This document shows, in pieces, positions 37,732-47,110 of a stretch of 64,000 nt of DNA. The first letter of the stretch is position 1. Each line of letters begins with the position of its first letter. The DNA is from Corynebacterium caspium DSM 44850 (GTDB lineage: Bacteria > Actinomycetota > Actinomycetes > Mycobacteriales > Mycobacteriaceae). A program made the position numbers and the translations under genes. The stretch spans positions 1,674,001-1,738,000 of the forward strand of contig NZ_CP047118.1 of the NCBI RefSeq assembly GCF_030440555.1. The letters are read 5' to 3'. The notes beneath the pieces were generated by a model. It saw only the letters and a program-made list of their open reading frames with translations. It searched no databases and had not been told where the DNA came from.

Positions 37732-39555
37732 TTATTTTGCGGCTTCGGTGCGCTTTTTGAGGGCTTCGAATTGATCCCATACTTCTTGGGGAACCCGCGG
37801 GCCCAGGAATTTTAGCCATTCTTCGTTATCGGCTAGGTCTGCTTGCCACTGCTCAGCAGGGGCAGTTAGGGCGGCTTGGATATCTTCTAGGGGGGTGTCT
37901 TCTAGCCCTACTAGGTTCATATCTTCTGCGCGAGCGGTGTGCCCAACGATGGTTTCTTCAGCACCTACGCGGCCTTCGATACGATCTACGATCCAGGCTA
38001 GGACGCGTGAGTTTTCGCCAAAGCCTGGCCATAGGAAGCGGCCGTCGTCGCCGCGGCGGAACCAGTTGACTAGGAAGATGGCGGGCATGCGATCGCCGCC
38101 TTTTTCGCCCATGTCGATCCAGTGTTGGAGGTAATCGCCGGCGTTGTAGCCAATGAAGGGCAACATAGCCATGGGATCGTGGCGTAGTGCGCCCACGGTG
38201 CCTTCTGCGGCAGCGGTTTGCCCGGAGGCCAGGAGGGCGCCTACTAGGGTGCCATGCTCCCAGTCGTAGGTTTGGGTTACTAGTGGCACGGTGTCTGGGC
38301 GACGGCCGCCAAAGAGGATGGCGTCTAGTTTGACACCTTTGGGGTCGTTATATTCTGGGGCGGCCACTGGGCATTGGGCGATGGGCACGCAGTAACGGGA
38401 GTTCGGGTGGGCAGCCTTTTCGGTGCTTTCCGGGGTCCAGTCATTGCCTTTCCAGTCGATGAGGTGCGCGGGGGCTTCTCCCATGCCTTCCCACCAGACA
38501 TCGCCGTCGTCGGTAAGTGCGACGTTGGTGAATAAGGTGTTGCCAGGTTCCATGGTTTTCATGGCGATGGGGTTGGATTTATAGTCAGTACCTGGGGCTA
38601 CTCCGAAGAAACCATTTTCGGGGTTTAGTGCGTAGAGGCCATCTTCGCGCAGGTGTAGCCAGGCGATATCATCGCCCACAACTTCAGCTTTCCAGCCTTC
38701 GATGGTGGGGGTAATCATGGCTAGGTTGGTCTTACCGCAGGCTGATGGGAAGGCGCCGGCGATATTGTAGACCTTTCCTTCAGGAGAGGTGAGCTTCAAG
38801 ATGAGCATGTGCTCAGCCATCCAGCCTTCGGAGCGCCCCATTACGCTGGCAATACGTAGTGCGTAGCATTTCTTTGCCAGGATTGCGTTGCCGCCGTAAC
38901 CGGAACCAAAAGACCAGATTTCGCGGGTATCGGGGAATTGCGTGATGTATTTGGTTTCATTGCAAGGCCACGGCACATCTTCTTGGCCAGGCTCAAGGGG
39001 GGCACCAACGGAGTGGTAGCAATGGACGTATTCGCCGGTGGGGCCGATTTTATCGAGGGCTTCTTTGCCCATGCGGGTCATAATTCGCATGGAGAGCACT
39101 ACGTAGGCAGAGTCGGTAAGTTGGATTCCAAGTTTGGGTTCTGGATCATCAATGGGACCCATGCAGAAAGGCACCACATACATGGTGCGTCCGCGCATGG
39201 AGCCGCGGTATTTGCCCAGCATTTCTTCTTTCATCGCTGCTGGGTCGGCCCAGTTATTGGTGGGGCCAGCACCTGCGGGATCTTCTGAACAAATGAAGGT
39301 GCGCGATTCTACCCGGGCCACATCGGAAGGATTAGAACGAGCTAAAAAGCTATTCGGACGCTTTTCTTCGTTGAGTCGAATTAGAGTTCCAGCAGCCACC
39401 AATTCTGTGGTGAGGCGGTCCCACTCTTCATCGGAGCCATCTGCGAAGACGACATCTTTAGGCTCAAATAACTCGACCGCTTCCGCGATCCAAGCGAGCA
39501 TCTCCTCATGTTCTGTGGGAGCCGGGCCTACGAGCCCTTTGATAGCGGTTGCCAT
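37732..39555 (-). CDS. pckG: GTP-dependent phosphoenolpyruvate carboxykinase
   Basis: 607 residues, matching GTP-type PEPCK and not the shorter ATP type. It converts oxaloacetate to PEP in gluconeogenesis. The kinase-type P-loop [12 protein letters not shown] lies near residues 268-278, the metal site at GDDIAWL, and the [10 protein letters not shown] guanine-pocket region later. The ATG at 39555 follows a GGAGAAAAC sequence. It is a single gene; the 147-bp gap 39556-39702 should hold its promoter. Confidence 0.96.
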   Translation of the reverse strand: MATAIKGLVGPAPTEHEEMLAWIAEAVELFEPKDVVFADGSDEEWDRLTTELVAAGTLIRLNEEKRPNSFLARSNPSDVARVESRTFICSEDPAGAGPTNNWADPAAMKEEMLGKYRGSMRGRTMYVVPFCMGPIDDPEPKLGIQLTDSAYVVLSMRIMTRMGKEALDKIGPTGEYVHCYHSVGAPLEPGQEDVPWPCNETKYITQFPDTREIWSFGSGYGGNAILAKKCYALRIASVMGRSEGWMAEHMLILKLTSPEGKVYNIAGAFPSACGKTNLAMITPTIEGWKAEVVGDDIAWLHLREDGLYALNPENGFFGVAPGTDYKSNPIAMKTMEPGNTLFTNVALTDDGDVWWEGMGEAPAHLIDWKGNDWTPESTEKAAHPNSRYCVPIAQCPVAAPEYNDPKGVKLDAILFGGRRPDTVPLVTQTYDWEHGTLVGALLASGQTAAAEGTVGALRHDPMAMLPFIGYNAGDYLQHWIDMGEKGGDRMPAIFLVNWFRRGDDGRFLWPGFGENSRVLAWIVDRIEGRVGAEETIVGHTARAEDMNLVGLEDTPLEDIQAALTAPAEQWQADLADNEEWLKFLGPRVPQEVWDQFEALKKRTEAAK

Positions 39556-39702
39556 GTTTTCTCCTGTATTCCGGTAGCCGAAATTATTCGGGCTCCAGCG
39601 TATCTACTTTGAGGCGAGTTAGTACACACCGGGCTGAGCTAAATTATCCGACCATAGCCACTCTGATTACCTACTCCCCCAGGTCACAGCGTGTTAACCT
39701 AC

Positions 39703-40032
39703 CTAAACAATGTGCCAACCAGACGGCAGACCGATAGCCTGACACCCCTTTTCGGGGGTAGTTATTCCGCCATCTACCCAATTGATAAGCCCGCCAACGG
39801 TTCGCATCCACGTTGCCGCATGCCCATCGGCATCAATTCGGGTCAAATGGTCAGCTATTCCGTCCCCATCAAGATCAGAAATTATGGCCATAGTTTCCCC
39901 GTGCATCACGGTCACCGAATCATTTTCGGCAAAGCCTTCTGGGAAGTCCTCGGCAAAGCCCTCGGCCAGGCCCTCAGCAAGATCTTCCTGGTAGGTGACA
40001 TTTAGCTCGGCTGGAAAATCAAAAATATCCAC
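39703..40032 (-). CDS. Small acidic protein with EF-hand-like loop
   Basis: 109 residues from a GTG at 40032, with AAAGGATAG upstream. An N-terminal acidic repeat (AEGLAEGFAEDFPEGFAE), then a DLDGDGIADH stretch like the calcium-binding loop of EF-hand/dockerin modules, and a second VDGGITTPE part. Short proteins of this type (DUF6802-like) occur in corynebacteria without a known function. It has no signal peptide. Calcium binding is a guess from the loop. Confidence 0.7.
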   Translation of the reverse strand: MDIFDFPAELNVTYQEDLAEGLAEGFAEDFPEGFAENDSVTVMHGETMAIISDLDGDGIADHLTRIDADGHAATWMRTVGGLINWVDGGITTPEKGCQAIGLPSGWHIV

Positions 40033-40073
40033 TGCTACTTCTATCCTTTATATATAGGACTATTTATTAGGAG

Positions 40074-41435
40074 TCATAGTTCAATTGAAATAGTGCGTTG
40101 GTATTTCAGCCATTGCACTACAGGTGTTTGCAAGGGGGCACTTCCACTAAAGAACTGGTTGCGCAAATACCCGCATGCTCTTTCAATGCGCTCTCGGTAA
40201 AGCTGGCGCCACCGCACCCACGCCACTACCCCACCTCCCAAAATCCCAGCCCACCAGGGCCCTAAGCGGGCTACCGCCATTCCGGCAATAACCGCAGTCA
40301 TTAGTATTTGCAAAAAATTTCCCCACCCCAAATATCTATAATTTCCTAAATTCAGCCCATAAGTTTTAGCTAAGTCCACTACTGCTAGCCACGAAGCAGC
40401 CATCCGGGTGGTCTCCAAAGCAGCGCTAAATTCGCGCCGCTGGCGAATCAATACCGTTTGTACAGCACTTGCCCATTTTTCTGGCGCAACTCTTAAAGGC
40501 TTAGGCCCGGCGCGTATGGATGCCACCTGCGGATTTTCTCCGGTTAATCTGGCAGATAGCTGCGCTAAGGCACAGATCTCAATATTTAAAGCAGTTACAC
40601 TACCTGCAACTTCTATCGGATAAGGCGCAGTTGTAAGCAAAACCATATCCTGGTTTTGTGCTTGGTTTTGCAACTGCTGCAAGGCGGCAATATCAGTTTC
40701 TTGCCACCCACTAGCCGGGGGAACTGCGATTAGAAATTCGGCTTCTTTATCCCCTGCTTTAGCCAAAATCACCTGAGTTTCTAAAGCTTCGACAACTGCG
40801 GCACAAGTGTTGGCATCAGGACCTGTTATTTGGACCCTTGGAATATGAATCAATCGAGGTGCTGCTATTGCAACTGCCGGTACTTCTTGCGCAATTATTG
40901 TAAATAACTCCGCACTAAAATCTGGGTATCTATAAGCTAAACCGGCTAATTCTCCAGCCAAGATACGCAGGCGTGACTGCGCAATAATTGCGGCAGCAAC
41001 ACTATTATCACCGCTAAATTCGGCAATCTTCTTAGTTATTGTGGCCGTAATTTCTGTTGCAGTGCCCTCTTTTAGTAGCACCGGAACCAATATTGGCCCG
41101 GTATTTGCGGCCACTCGGGCAGCATTAATTGGGGCTAAACCGTGCCGATGAAAAACCAGCACAATATCTACCCCGGTACCAGTACCAAGTGCTGGCCACT
41201 TTAAAATCTGGCACCGCATACTGTCATCCCCGCTAAATAGCGCTTTTTCTGGGGAGCTCACTGCAACTCGTGGAGTACCGCTTAGCAGCTGCAATATAGC
41301 CTGCAAGGAGGCCGCTGCAAGGCAACCTGGCGGGCGCTTAGCAAGCCAGCAAGAAGCAGCTAGGAAAAGGCCAGTGGGGTCTTCAGGTGGCGTCGTTAAG
41401 CGCGGATGTGGATAAGACGCAATAGATAAATTCAT
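40074..41435 (-). CDS. Unrecognised 453-residue protein with two C-terminal helices
   Basis: I do not recognise this family. The first 340 residues look soluble, alpha/beta in character with repeated Ala/Ile/Val-rich strands, and contain few charged runs. A pair of hydrophobic segments follows (about 385-415: FLQILMTAVIAGMAVARLG and WWAGILGGGVVAWVRW), then a basic ERIERACGYLRNQFF tail. It lies between the EF-hand-like gene and trmB, 41 bp from the former, so the two may form an operon. The length and coherent codon use support a real gene. Confidence 0.75.
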   Translation of the reverse strand: MNLSIASYPHPRLTTPPEDPTGLFLAASCWLAKRPPGCLAAASLQAILQLLSGTPRVAVSSPEKALFSGDDSMRCQILKWPALGTGTGVDIVLVFHRHGLAPINAARVAANTGPILVPVLLKEGTATEITATITKKIAEFSGDNSVAAAIIAQSRLRILAGELAGLAYRYPDFSAELFTIIAQEVPAVAIAAPRLIHIPRVQITGPDANTCAAVVEALETQVILAKAGDKEAEFLIAVPPASGWQETDIAALQQLQNQAQNQDMVLLTTAPYPIEVAGSVTALNIEICALAQLSARLTGENPQVASIRAGPKPLRVAPEKWASAVQTVLIRQRREFSAALETTRMAASWLAVVDLAKTYGLNLGNYRYLGWGNFLQILMTAVIAGMAVARLGPWWAGILGGGVVAWVRWRQLYRERIERACGYLRNQFFSGSAPLQTPVVQWLKYQRTISIEL

Positions 41436-41543
41436 AAATCCCCCGTTCTAAAACTAAATAAACCCCAGCCAAGCTGCTAAATCCGAAGCGGAAAATAGCT
41501 GGTACCTGCCCCCAAAAACACTATGTGCGGTTTATCCTAGTGC

Positions 41544-41564
41544 ATGGAATTGAAGTTTGGCTAG
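41544..41564 (+). other. Six-codon in-frame leader ORF before trmB
   Basis: ATG GAA TTG AAG TTT GGC TAG ends 3 bp before the trmB ATG and is in the same frame. TATCCT lies about 6 nt before its ATG, like a leaderless -10. It could be a leader peptide, or just chance. Confidence 0.3.
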
Positions 41565-41567
41565 GGC

Positions 41568-42362
41568 ATGGGAACAATGAGAGAAATGCAAGGATCACAA
41601 AACCCCACGGGGGAATTACCGCACGGCCGACCGCTGCAAACCGTTTTCGATGATGGCTTGGATTATCCACGTTTGGGTTCCATGTCTTTTCGACGCGGCA
41701 CCTTGACCCCTAACCAGCAGGAAATGTGGGAGCAACGGTGGCCTAAATGGGGCAAATTGCTTGGCGATGAGCAGCTAAATATTTCGCAGTGGTTTGGGCG
41801 CGAAGGCCACCCTACTATCTTAGAAATTGGCTCTGGAACTGGCACTTCTACCGTTGCGATGGCACCACTTGAAGCTGATACCAATGTGATTGCAGTGGAA
41901 ATCTATAAGCCAGGTTTGGCAAAACTTATGGGTGCTGCGTTGCGTAATGGGGTGGAAAATATTCGGATGGTGCGCGGTGATGCCGTAGAGGTGCTCACGC
42001 GGATGATTGCCCCCGAATCTTTGGACGGGGTGCGTATTTTCTTCCCGGATCCCTGGCCAAAAGCCCGGCATCATAAGCGCCGGATCATCCAATCAGGGCC
42101 CTTGCATTTAATTGCCAGTCGCTTAAAACCAGGTGGAGTATTGCATGTGGCTACTGATCACGCTGGTTATGCAGAGTGGATTTCAGAATTAGTTCATGTG
42201 GAACCACTGCTGGAATTTAAGGGCAGCGTCGCTGAGTGGCCAGAGGCACCAATCCTGACAGATCGCCAGGTAATTACGAAGTTTGAGGGACGCGGTTTGG
42301 ATTTGGAACATACCATTACTGAATTCTTGTGGCAGCGCCCGCCTCTGGATAAAAAAGAATAG
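41568..42362 (+). CDS. trmB: tRNA (guanine-N7-)-methyltransferase TrmB
   Basis: 264 residues. Makes m7G46 in the variable loop of tRNAs with SAM. The SAM motif [26 protein letters not shown] and the family signature [15 protein letters not shown] are present. The ATG at 41568 lacks a clear Shine-Dalgarno; the ATG at 41577 is an alternative. The trmB, NYN and mmpL genes are in the order of M. tuberculosis Rv0208c, Rv0207c and mmpL3. Confidence 0.95.
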   Translation: MGTMREMQGSQNPTGELPHGRPLQTVFDDGLDYPRLGSMSFRRGTLTPNQQEMWEQRWPKWGKLLGDEQLNISQWFGREGHPTILEIGSGTGTSTVAMAPLEADTNVIAVEIYKPGLAKLMGAALRNGVENIRMVRGDAVEVLTRMIAPESLDGVRIFFPDPWPKARHHKRRIIQSGPLHLIASRLKPGGVLHVATDHAGYAEWISELVHVEPLLEFKGSVAEWPEAPILTDRQVITKFEGRGLDLEHTITEFLWQRPPLDKKE

Positions 42363-42407
42363 GCTTATACGGTAACGATTCAGTTTTAATTAGCGAAAGC
42401 CATTTGC

Positions 42408-43076
42408 ATGAAAGAAATTAAAGCACCTGCCCACCCCTATATTCCTGGAGCTGCCATCGGGCCGCCAACCTTATTGCTCTTATGGGATGCCCCTAATTTA
42501 GATATGGGTTTAGGCTCAATTTTAGGGGCGAAGCCGCTGCCTTCTTATCGGCCGCGATTTGATGCTTTGGGACGGTGGCTAATTGATAGATCTTCAGATC
42601 TTTCTGAGGAACTTGATGAATATATTGAGCCAGAAGCCACCGTATTTACTAATGTGGCAGAAAGTGGTGCAGAATCTATTCGTAGCTGGGTAGATGCTTT
42701 AAGAAATATTGGTTTCGCGGTATTTGCTAAACCAAAATCAGATACTGATTCTGATGTTGATTCCAATATGATTGCCCATATTCGACGCCGCCAACACGAA
42801 GAAGTTTTACGCGGTGTAGTAGTTGCTAGTGCCGATGGTCGTAATTTCCAGGAGATCCTAAGCGAGCTAGCCGCTACCGGAATTCCAGTTACTGTGGTCG
42901 GTTTTCATGAACACGCTAGCTGGGCGATTGCTGATCCTGCCATTGATTTTATTGATTTAGAAAATATTCCGGGCGTGTTCCGGGAGCCATTGCCGCGAGT
43001 TAATTTGGATAATCTGCCTGCTGAAGGTGCTTGGTTGCAGCCTTTCCGTCCGCTTTCGGCCTTGGTCAACCACTAG
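42408..43076 (+). CDS. NYN-domain (LabA/PIN-like) protein
   Basis: 222 residues. LLLWDAPNLDMGLG near residue 25 is the first acidic motif of the NYN fold, with a later DSDVDSNMIAHI and VVASADGRNF that complete the acidic site of these nuclease-like domains. The probable role is RNA cleavage or binding; no substrate is known. It is 24 bp before the MmpL gene, as is Rv0207c next to mmpL3. Confidence 0.85.
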   Translation: MKEIKAPAHPYIPGAAIGPPTLLLLWDAPNLDMGLGSILGAKPLPSYRPRFDALGRWLIDRSSDLSEELDEYIEPEATVFTNVAESGAESIRSWVDALRNIGFAVFAKPKSDTDSDVDSNMIAHIRRRQHEEVLRGVVVASADGRNFQEILSELAATGIPVTVVGFHEHASWAIADPAIDFIDLENIPGVFREPLPRVNLDNLPAEGAWLQPFRPLSALVNH

Positions 43077-43100
43077 GAACATTAGGAATTTTGAGAAATT

Positions 43101-45431
43101 ATGTTTGAAAAGTGGGGCTATTTCTCCTACCGGCATCGTCGTATTGTGCCGGTAATTATTGTGGCATTAATTGTGGGAATTTTTCTAGCCTTTGGGCTAA
43201 AACTTGAAGATCGCCTCAGTCAGGAAGGATGGGAAGATCCACGTGCTGATTCCACTATTGGCGCCCAAATAGAACTTGACACTTTTGGCCGCGATAATAA
43301 TGGCGATGTGGTAGTAGTTTATGAATCCACCACCGGAACCTCGCTTGCCGATGCCACCTTGGCGGCACCAATTTCAAATTCCTTAGATAATTTCGCCCGG
43401 ACCCATAGTGGCGAAGTTTCACATATCACCAGTTATTTTTCTACCAAAAATACCAGTTTGCTAAGCGCTGATGGCCATTATGCTTTTGCAGCTATTGGGC
43501 TTAAAGGTGATGGCGAACAAACGCTTAAAGATTTCCGCGCTATCCAAAATGATTTAGAAAATCTGCCCACACCTCCTGGGGTAAATATCCATATTGCTGG
43601 GGCAACTGCAGTTGCTGATGCCTTGGATACCGGAATGAGCAAAGATATTTCCCGAGCAGAAGTAGTAGCTTTGCCCCTTGTTGGCCTGCTTTTGCTAGTA
43701 GTTTTTGGTTCCCTAGTTGCAGCATTAATGCCGCTGGTAGTTGGGGTGCTTTCAATTATTGGTTCGCTTGGGATTTTATCCTTGCTAGCCGGAGTAGCCC
43801 AGGTAAATGTATTTGCTCAATCAGTGGTAACCCTGCTGGGTTTGGGGCTAGCTATTGATTATGGCCTCTTTATGGTTTCTCGTTTCCGGGAGGAAATGGA
43901 TAAAGGGCGCCCCCGTGCCGAAGCCGTAGCCATTACTACCGCCACAGCTGGGAAAACCGTGGTTTTCTCCGCAGCAATGGTAGCTGTGGCCCTTTCAGGG
44001 CTAATGATATTTCCGCAAGCATTCTTAAAATCAGTGGCCTATGGGGCTATTTCTGCCGTCGGGCTAGCAGCTTTACTTTCAGTAACGGTACTACCAGCAA
44101 TTTTTGGGATGCTTGGCCCAGGTATTGATAAATGGTCAATTAGGAAAGCTTCGCGCACTGCGCGCCGGATAGAAGATACCATCTGGTACCGCCTGCCCGC
44201 GTGGGCTATGCGACATGCCAAAGTGGTAACTGCAGGCGTAGTTGCAGGATTAGTTTTGCTGGCATTACCGCTGGTAACAATTACTTTTGGCGGCATTAAT
44301 GAAACTTATTTACCCCCGCAACATGAAACTCGGCAAGCCCAAGCACTTTTTGACCAAGAATTCCCTAAATTTCGCACTGAACCAGTAAAACTGGTGGTCA
44401 CCGGGGCTTCTAATCAAGATCTAGTGGCGGTATACCAGCAAGCCAATCAGGTTACCGGGTTAACTGGGCGTTTTGCCCCTGTCAAACCCACCAAAGATGG
44501 CACCACAGTATTAGGTGCAGGTATTGAAAGCCGCGAACTTAATGAATCAGTAATTCAACAGCTCCGCGAAATTACCCCACCTGAAGGCGTCAAAGTATAT
44601 ATAGCAGGCACCCCGGCTATGGAAATAGAATCCATTGCCGCACTGCTTAACCATTTGCCCTGGATGGCGCTGTATATCGTGATTGCCACCTTCATTTTAA
44701 TGGCCTTAAGTTTTGGCTCCCTAATATTGCCTGCTAAAGCCATTATTATGACCATTTTGGGGCTCGGCTCAACCTTAGGCATTTTAACGGCCATGTTTGT
44801 TGATGGTCTAGGTGCTAATCTGCTTGGCTTTAGCCCTGGCCCGCTAATGAGTGCGGTGCTAGTGCTAATTATTGCCATTGTTTATGGGCTTTCTACCGAT
44901 TATGAAGTCTTCTTAGTATCGCGGATGGTCGAGGCTCGCGATCGCGGGGCCAGCACCGACGAAGCCATCCGCTATGGCACTGCGCGCACCGGCTCAATTA
45001 TTACCGCCGCAGCTCTAATCATGATCGTGGTCTGTGGGGCCTTCGGATTCTCCGATATCGTGATGATGAAATATATTGCTTTTGGCATGATCGCGGCCCT
45101 AATTTTGGACGCCACCGTCATCCGCATGCTGCTAGTACCAGCAGTAATGCATCTGCTGCGCGAAGATAACTGGTGGGCGCCGCGCTGGGTAACTGTTGCC
45201 TATAACCGCCTAGGACATGGCGCAGAACCAGAATTTTCCACCGCGACCACCACCACCGCACCTGCCGCTTATGGCGACCTCTCTGATTCCCCCACCGAAC
45301 ACTATGTAGATGAGGTCGTGGTAACCGGAAGCGATATTCATATTCGCGGAGGACGCACTACTTTGCATGATGATTCGCTAGTTAGTTTTGAGGAGCTTAT
45401 GCGTCGGTTGGCCGAAGAGAATCGCAACTGA
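43101..45431 (+). CDS. cmpL1: MmpL3/CmpL1-type trehalose monomycolate exporter
   Basis: 776 residues of the RND superfamily: two halves, each with a helix, a large exported domain and five helices. The proton-relay Asp-Tyr pairs typical of MmpL3 are in place at D253-Y254 (LAIDYGLF) and D600-Y601 (LSTDYEVF). The C-terminal cytoplasmic tail is short (about 80 residues, Ser/Thr/Ala-rich). It flips or exports trehalose monomycolate for the mycomembrane. It sits with the TmaT- and MtrP-like genes required for this pathway. The stop overlaps the next start by one base. Confidence 0.93.
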   Translation: MFEKWGYFSYRHRRIVPVIIVALIVGIFLAFGLKLEDRLSQEGWEDPRADSTIGAQIELDTFGRDNNGDVVVVYESTTGTSLADATLAAPISNSLDNFARTHSGEVSHITSYFSTKNTSLLSADGHYAFAAIGLKGDGEQTLKDFRAIQNDLENLPTPPGVNIHIAGATAVADALDTGMSKDISRAEVVALPLVGLLLLVVFGSLVAALMPLVVGVLSIIGSLGILSLLAGVAQVNVFAQSVVTLLGLGLAIDYGLFMVSRFREEMDKGRPRAEAVAITTATAGKTVVFSAAMVAVALSGLMIFPQAFLKSVAYGAISAVGLAALLSVTVLPAIFGMLGPGIDKWSIRKASRTARRIEDTIWYRLPAWAMRHAKVVTAGVVAGLVLLALPLVTITFGGINETYLPPQHETRQAQALFDQEFPKFRTEPVKLVVTGASNQDLVAVYQQANQVTGLTGRFAPVKPTKDGTTVLGAGIESRELNESVIQQLREITPPEGVKVYIAGTPAMEIESIAALLNHLPWMALYIVIATFILMALSFGSLILPAKAIIMTILGLGSTLGILTAMFVDGLGANLLGFSPGPLMSAVLVLIIAIVYGLSTDYEVFLVSRMVEARDRGASTDEAIRYGTARTGSIITAAALIMIVVCGAFGFSDIVMMKYIAFGMIAALILDATVIRMLLVPAVMHLLREDNWWAPRWVTVAYNRLGHGAEPEFSTATTTTAPAAYGDLSDSPTEHYVDEVVVTGSDIHIRGGRTTLHDDSLVSFEELMRRLAEENRN

Positions 45432-46525
45432 TGTCGCCGCGGCGCAGAAAAGTGCTCGGGAAGCTGCGCGAGCATTTGCGCAAACCTTGGGTGCAGTGGG
45501 GTTTATCTTTGCTGCTGCTGGCTGTAGTTGTGCATGTTTTCCGAAGCCAGTTAACTATTTTTAAACCCGGTTTACTTGCCCTGCGCCAAGCCCACCCAGC
45601 CGGGCTTTTCACTGCGATATTAACTACCGCTCTATCTTTTTTCGCCATGGCCGAAGTCATGGTGTTATTGCTGCGTGCTGGCCATATTAAGGTTTCTCGC
45701 GCCGCCGCTAATGCCTTAGTTTTAGCAGCTAATGCGTGGTCAGTAACAGTGCCAGGGGGTGCGGCTTTTGCCGCATTTTTAGGTTTCCAGGTACAAAGAC
45801 GCTGGGGCGCCTCAGTGGCTTTATGCTCCTGGTTTTTTGTAATTTCTTCTGCACTTTCCACCTTATGGCTAGTAGTCCTTGGGCTAAGCGCCGGTTTATT
45901 TTTGGGCGCTGCTATAAATCTGCTCTCTTTATTAGCTACCTTTGGCACAGTCTTTGGTTTAACTGCCGCCGTTTTTTGGGCCACCAGCCACCCGAAACAA
46001 CTAAATAAATGGGTTTCCAAAACGCTTCCTCGGCTAAATAAATTGCTGCGGGCAGCACCCGAGCGCGGCTTGCCGGCAGCGCAACGTCATATAGCAGCTT
46101 TAGGGACGGTAAAACTTAGCAGTTGGCAATTTATTGCTTCTGCGTGGTGGTCATTATGGAACCGTTTGCTAGATATTGCCACCTTGGCGGCCTGCGCGTG
46201 GGCGATCACCGGCAGCTTGCCAATCCTTAGCCCCGAACCAGATAACACCATGTTATCGGGGATATTGCTCGCTTTTGTAACCGCGAAAATCGTGGGCACT
46301 GTGCAAGCAACTCCCGGCGGTTTAGGCCCTATTGAGGCCACCCTAATTGCAACCTTGGTAGCCACCGGAATGACCGCAGTTTCAGCCACCGCCACGGTAT
46401 TGATGTACCGGCTAATAACCCTTGTCGGGGCAGCAATCTGTGGATGGCTAATATATGCGCTCACTTTTGCCCGCCACGGATTTAGCGCCTGCGAAGAACA
46501 AGAACCTGCGCACAACCTGCAATAA
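45431..46525 (+). CDS. YbhN/LPG-synthase-TM-type membrane protein
   Basis: 364 residues with about eight helices and the family patterns FRSQLTIFKPGL, AANAWSVTVPGGAAFAAFLGFQV and ATPGGLGPIEA. It belongs to UPF0104 (YbhN, lysylphosphatidylglycerol synthase membrane region), whose members flip or glycosylate lipids. The overlap with the mmpL stop (TGATG) indicates coupled translation and a partner role in lipid export, which is an inference. Confidence 0.85.
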   Translation: MSPRRRKVLGKLREHLRKPWVQWGLSLLLLAVVVHVFRSQLTIFKPGLLALRQAHPAGLFTAILTTALSFFAMAEVMVLLLRAGHIKVSRAAANALVLAANAWSVTVPGGAAFAAFLGFQVQRRWGASVALCSWFFVISSALSTLWLVVLGLSAGLFLGAAINLLSLLATFGTVFGLTAAVFWATSHPKQLNKWVSKTLPRLNKLLRAAPERGLPAAQRHIAALGTVKLSSWQFIASAWWSLWNRLLDIATLAACAWAITGSLPILSPEPDNTMLSGILLAFVTAKIVGTVQATPGGLGPIEATLIATLVATGMTAVSATATVLMYRLITLVGAAICGWLIYALTFARHGFSACEEQEPAHNLQ

Positions 46526-46574
46526 CGGCCTATCATGGGCAAGGTATTTTCACCTGATTATTTAAGGATCACCC

Positions 46575-46940
46575 ATGAAAAATCTTCGCCCCATGCTTGC
46601 CGATGCCACCGCTTTAGGCACTTTCGCCCTCCTGGCTCGAATCGCCCACCGCACCCCCGATTTCCCGCTCACCGTAGGCGGCTGGGCGTCCACACTTTGG
46701 CCTTTCCTAGTTGGCGGTGGCCTTGGTTGGGGTGCTGCTACTCTAGCCCGCCAAAATGGTGCCACCATGCGCGGCGGCCTTCTAGTATGGTTGCTCACCC
46801 TAAGCACTGGCCTGGGCATTTGGGGCTTAAAACGCGGAGAAATTCCCCACTGGTCCTTCATGATGGTAGCCGGTTCAACCTCCGCAGTACTGATGTTTGG
46901 TTGGCGGGCAATCGCTGCTGCTAAAGCCAAAAAAGCCTAG
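46575..46940 (+). CDS. DUF3054 family membrane protein
   Basis: 121 residues with AAGGA 7 nt before the ATG. Four hydrophobic segments and the family sequence FALLARIAHRT at the start with GLRRG-like KRGEIPHWSFMMVA near the end. The function is unknown. It is the last gene of the plus-strand mmpL group. Confidence 0.85.
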   Translation: MKNLRPMLADATALGTFALLARIAHRTPDFPLTVGGWASTLWPFLVGGGLGWGAATLARQNGATMRGGLLVWLLTLSTGLGIWGLKRGEIPHWSFMMVAGSTSAVLMFGWRAIAAAKAKKA

Positions 46941-46990
46941 CGCTGCCAGGCGCTGCCGGGTCCTACCGGGCGTTGCCGGGCGTTGCCGGG
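46941..46990. repeat. Five tandem copies of a 10-bp GC-rich unit
   Basis: The unit CGYTGCCGGG is repeated five times in strict 10-bp phase, the third copy being degenerate. It begins on the base after the DUF3054 stop. The 10-bp period equals about one DNA turn. Confidence 0.85.
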
Positions 46991-47016
46991 CGCCTACCCA
47001 CATCACCGCATAAGAA

Positions 47017-47057
47017 AAGCGTTACTAGCTAAAAGCAACTAGTAACGCTTCTTCTTT
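47017..47057. terminator. Bidirectional terminator
   Basis: A perfect 12-bp stem (47017-47028 with 47039-47050), 10-nt loop, with CTTCTTT on the plus side and TTTTCTT on the minus side. It ends both the DUF3054 group and the 2151-aa surface protein gene. Confidence 0.9.
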
Positions 47058-47110
47058 GTGCACCTGTTGCCGCTTATCCAGCGGCCACAGTTGCGGCTAC
47101 AGCTCTAACT

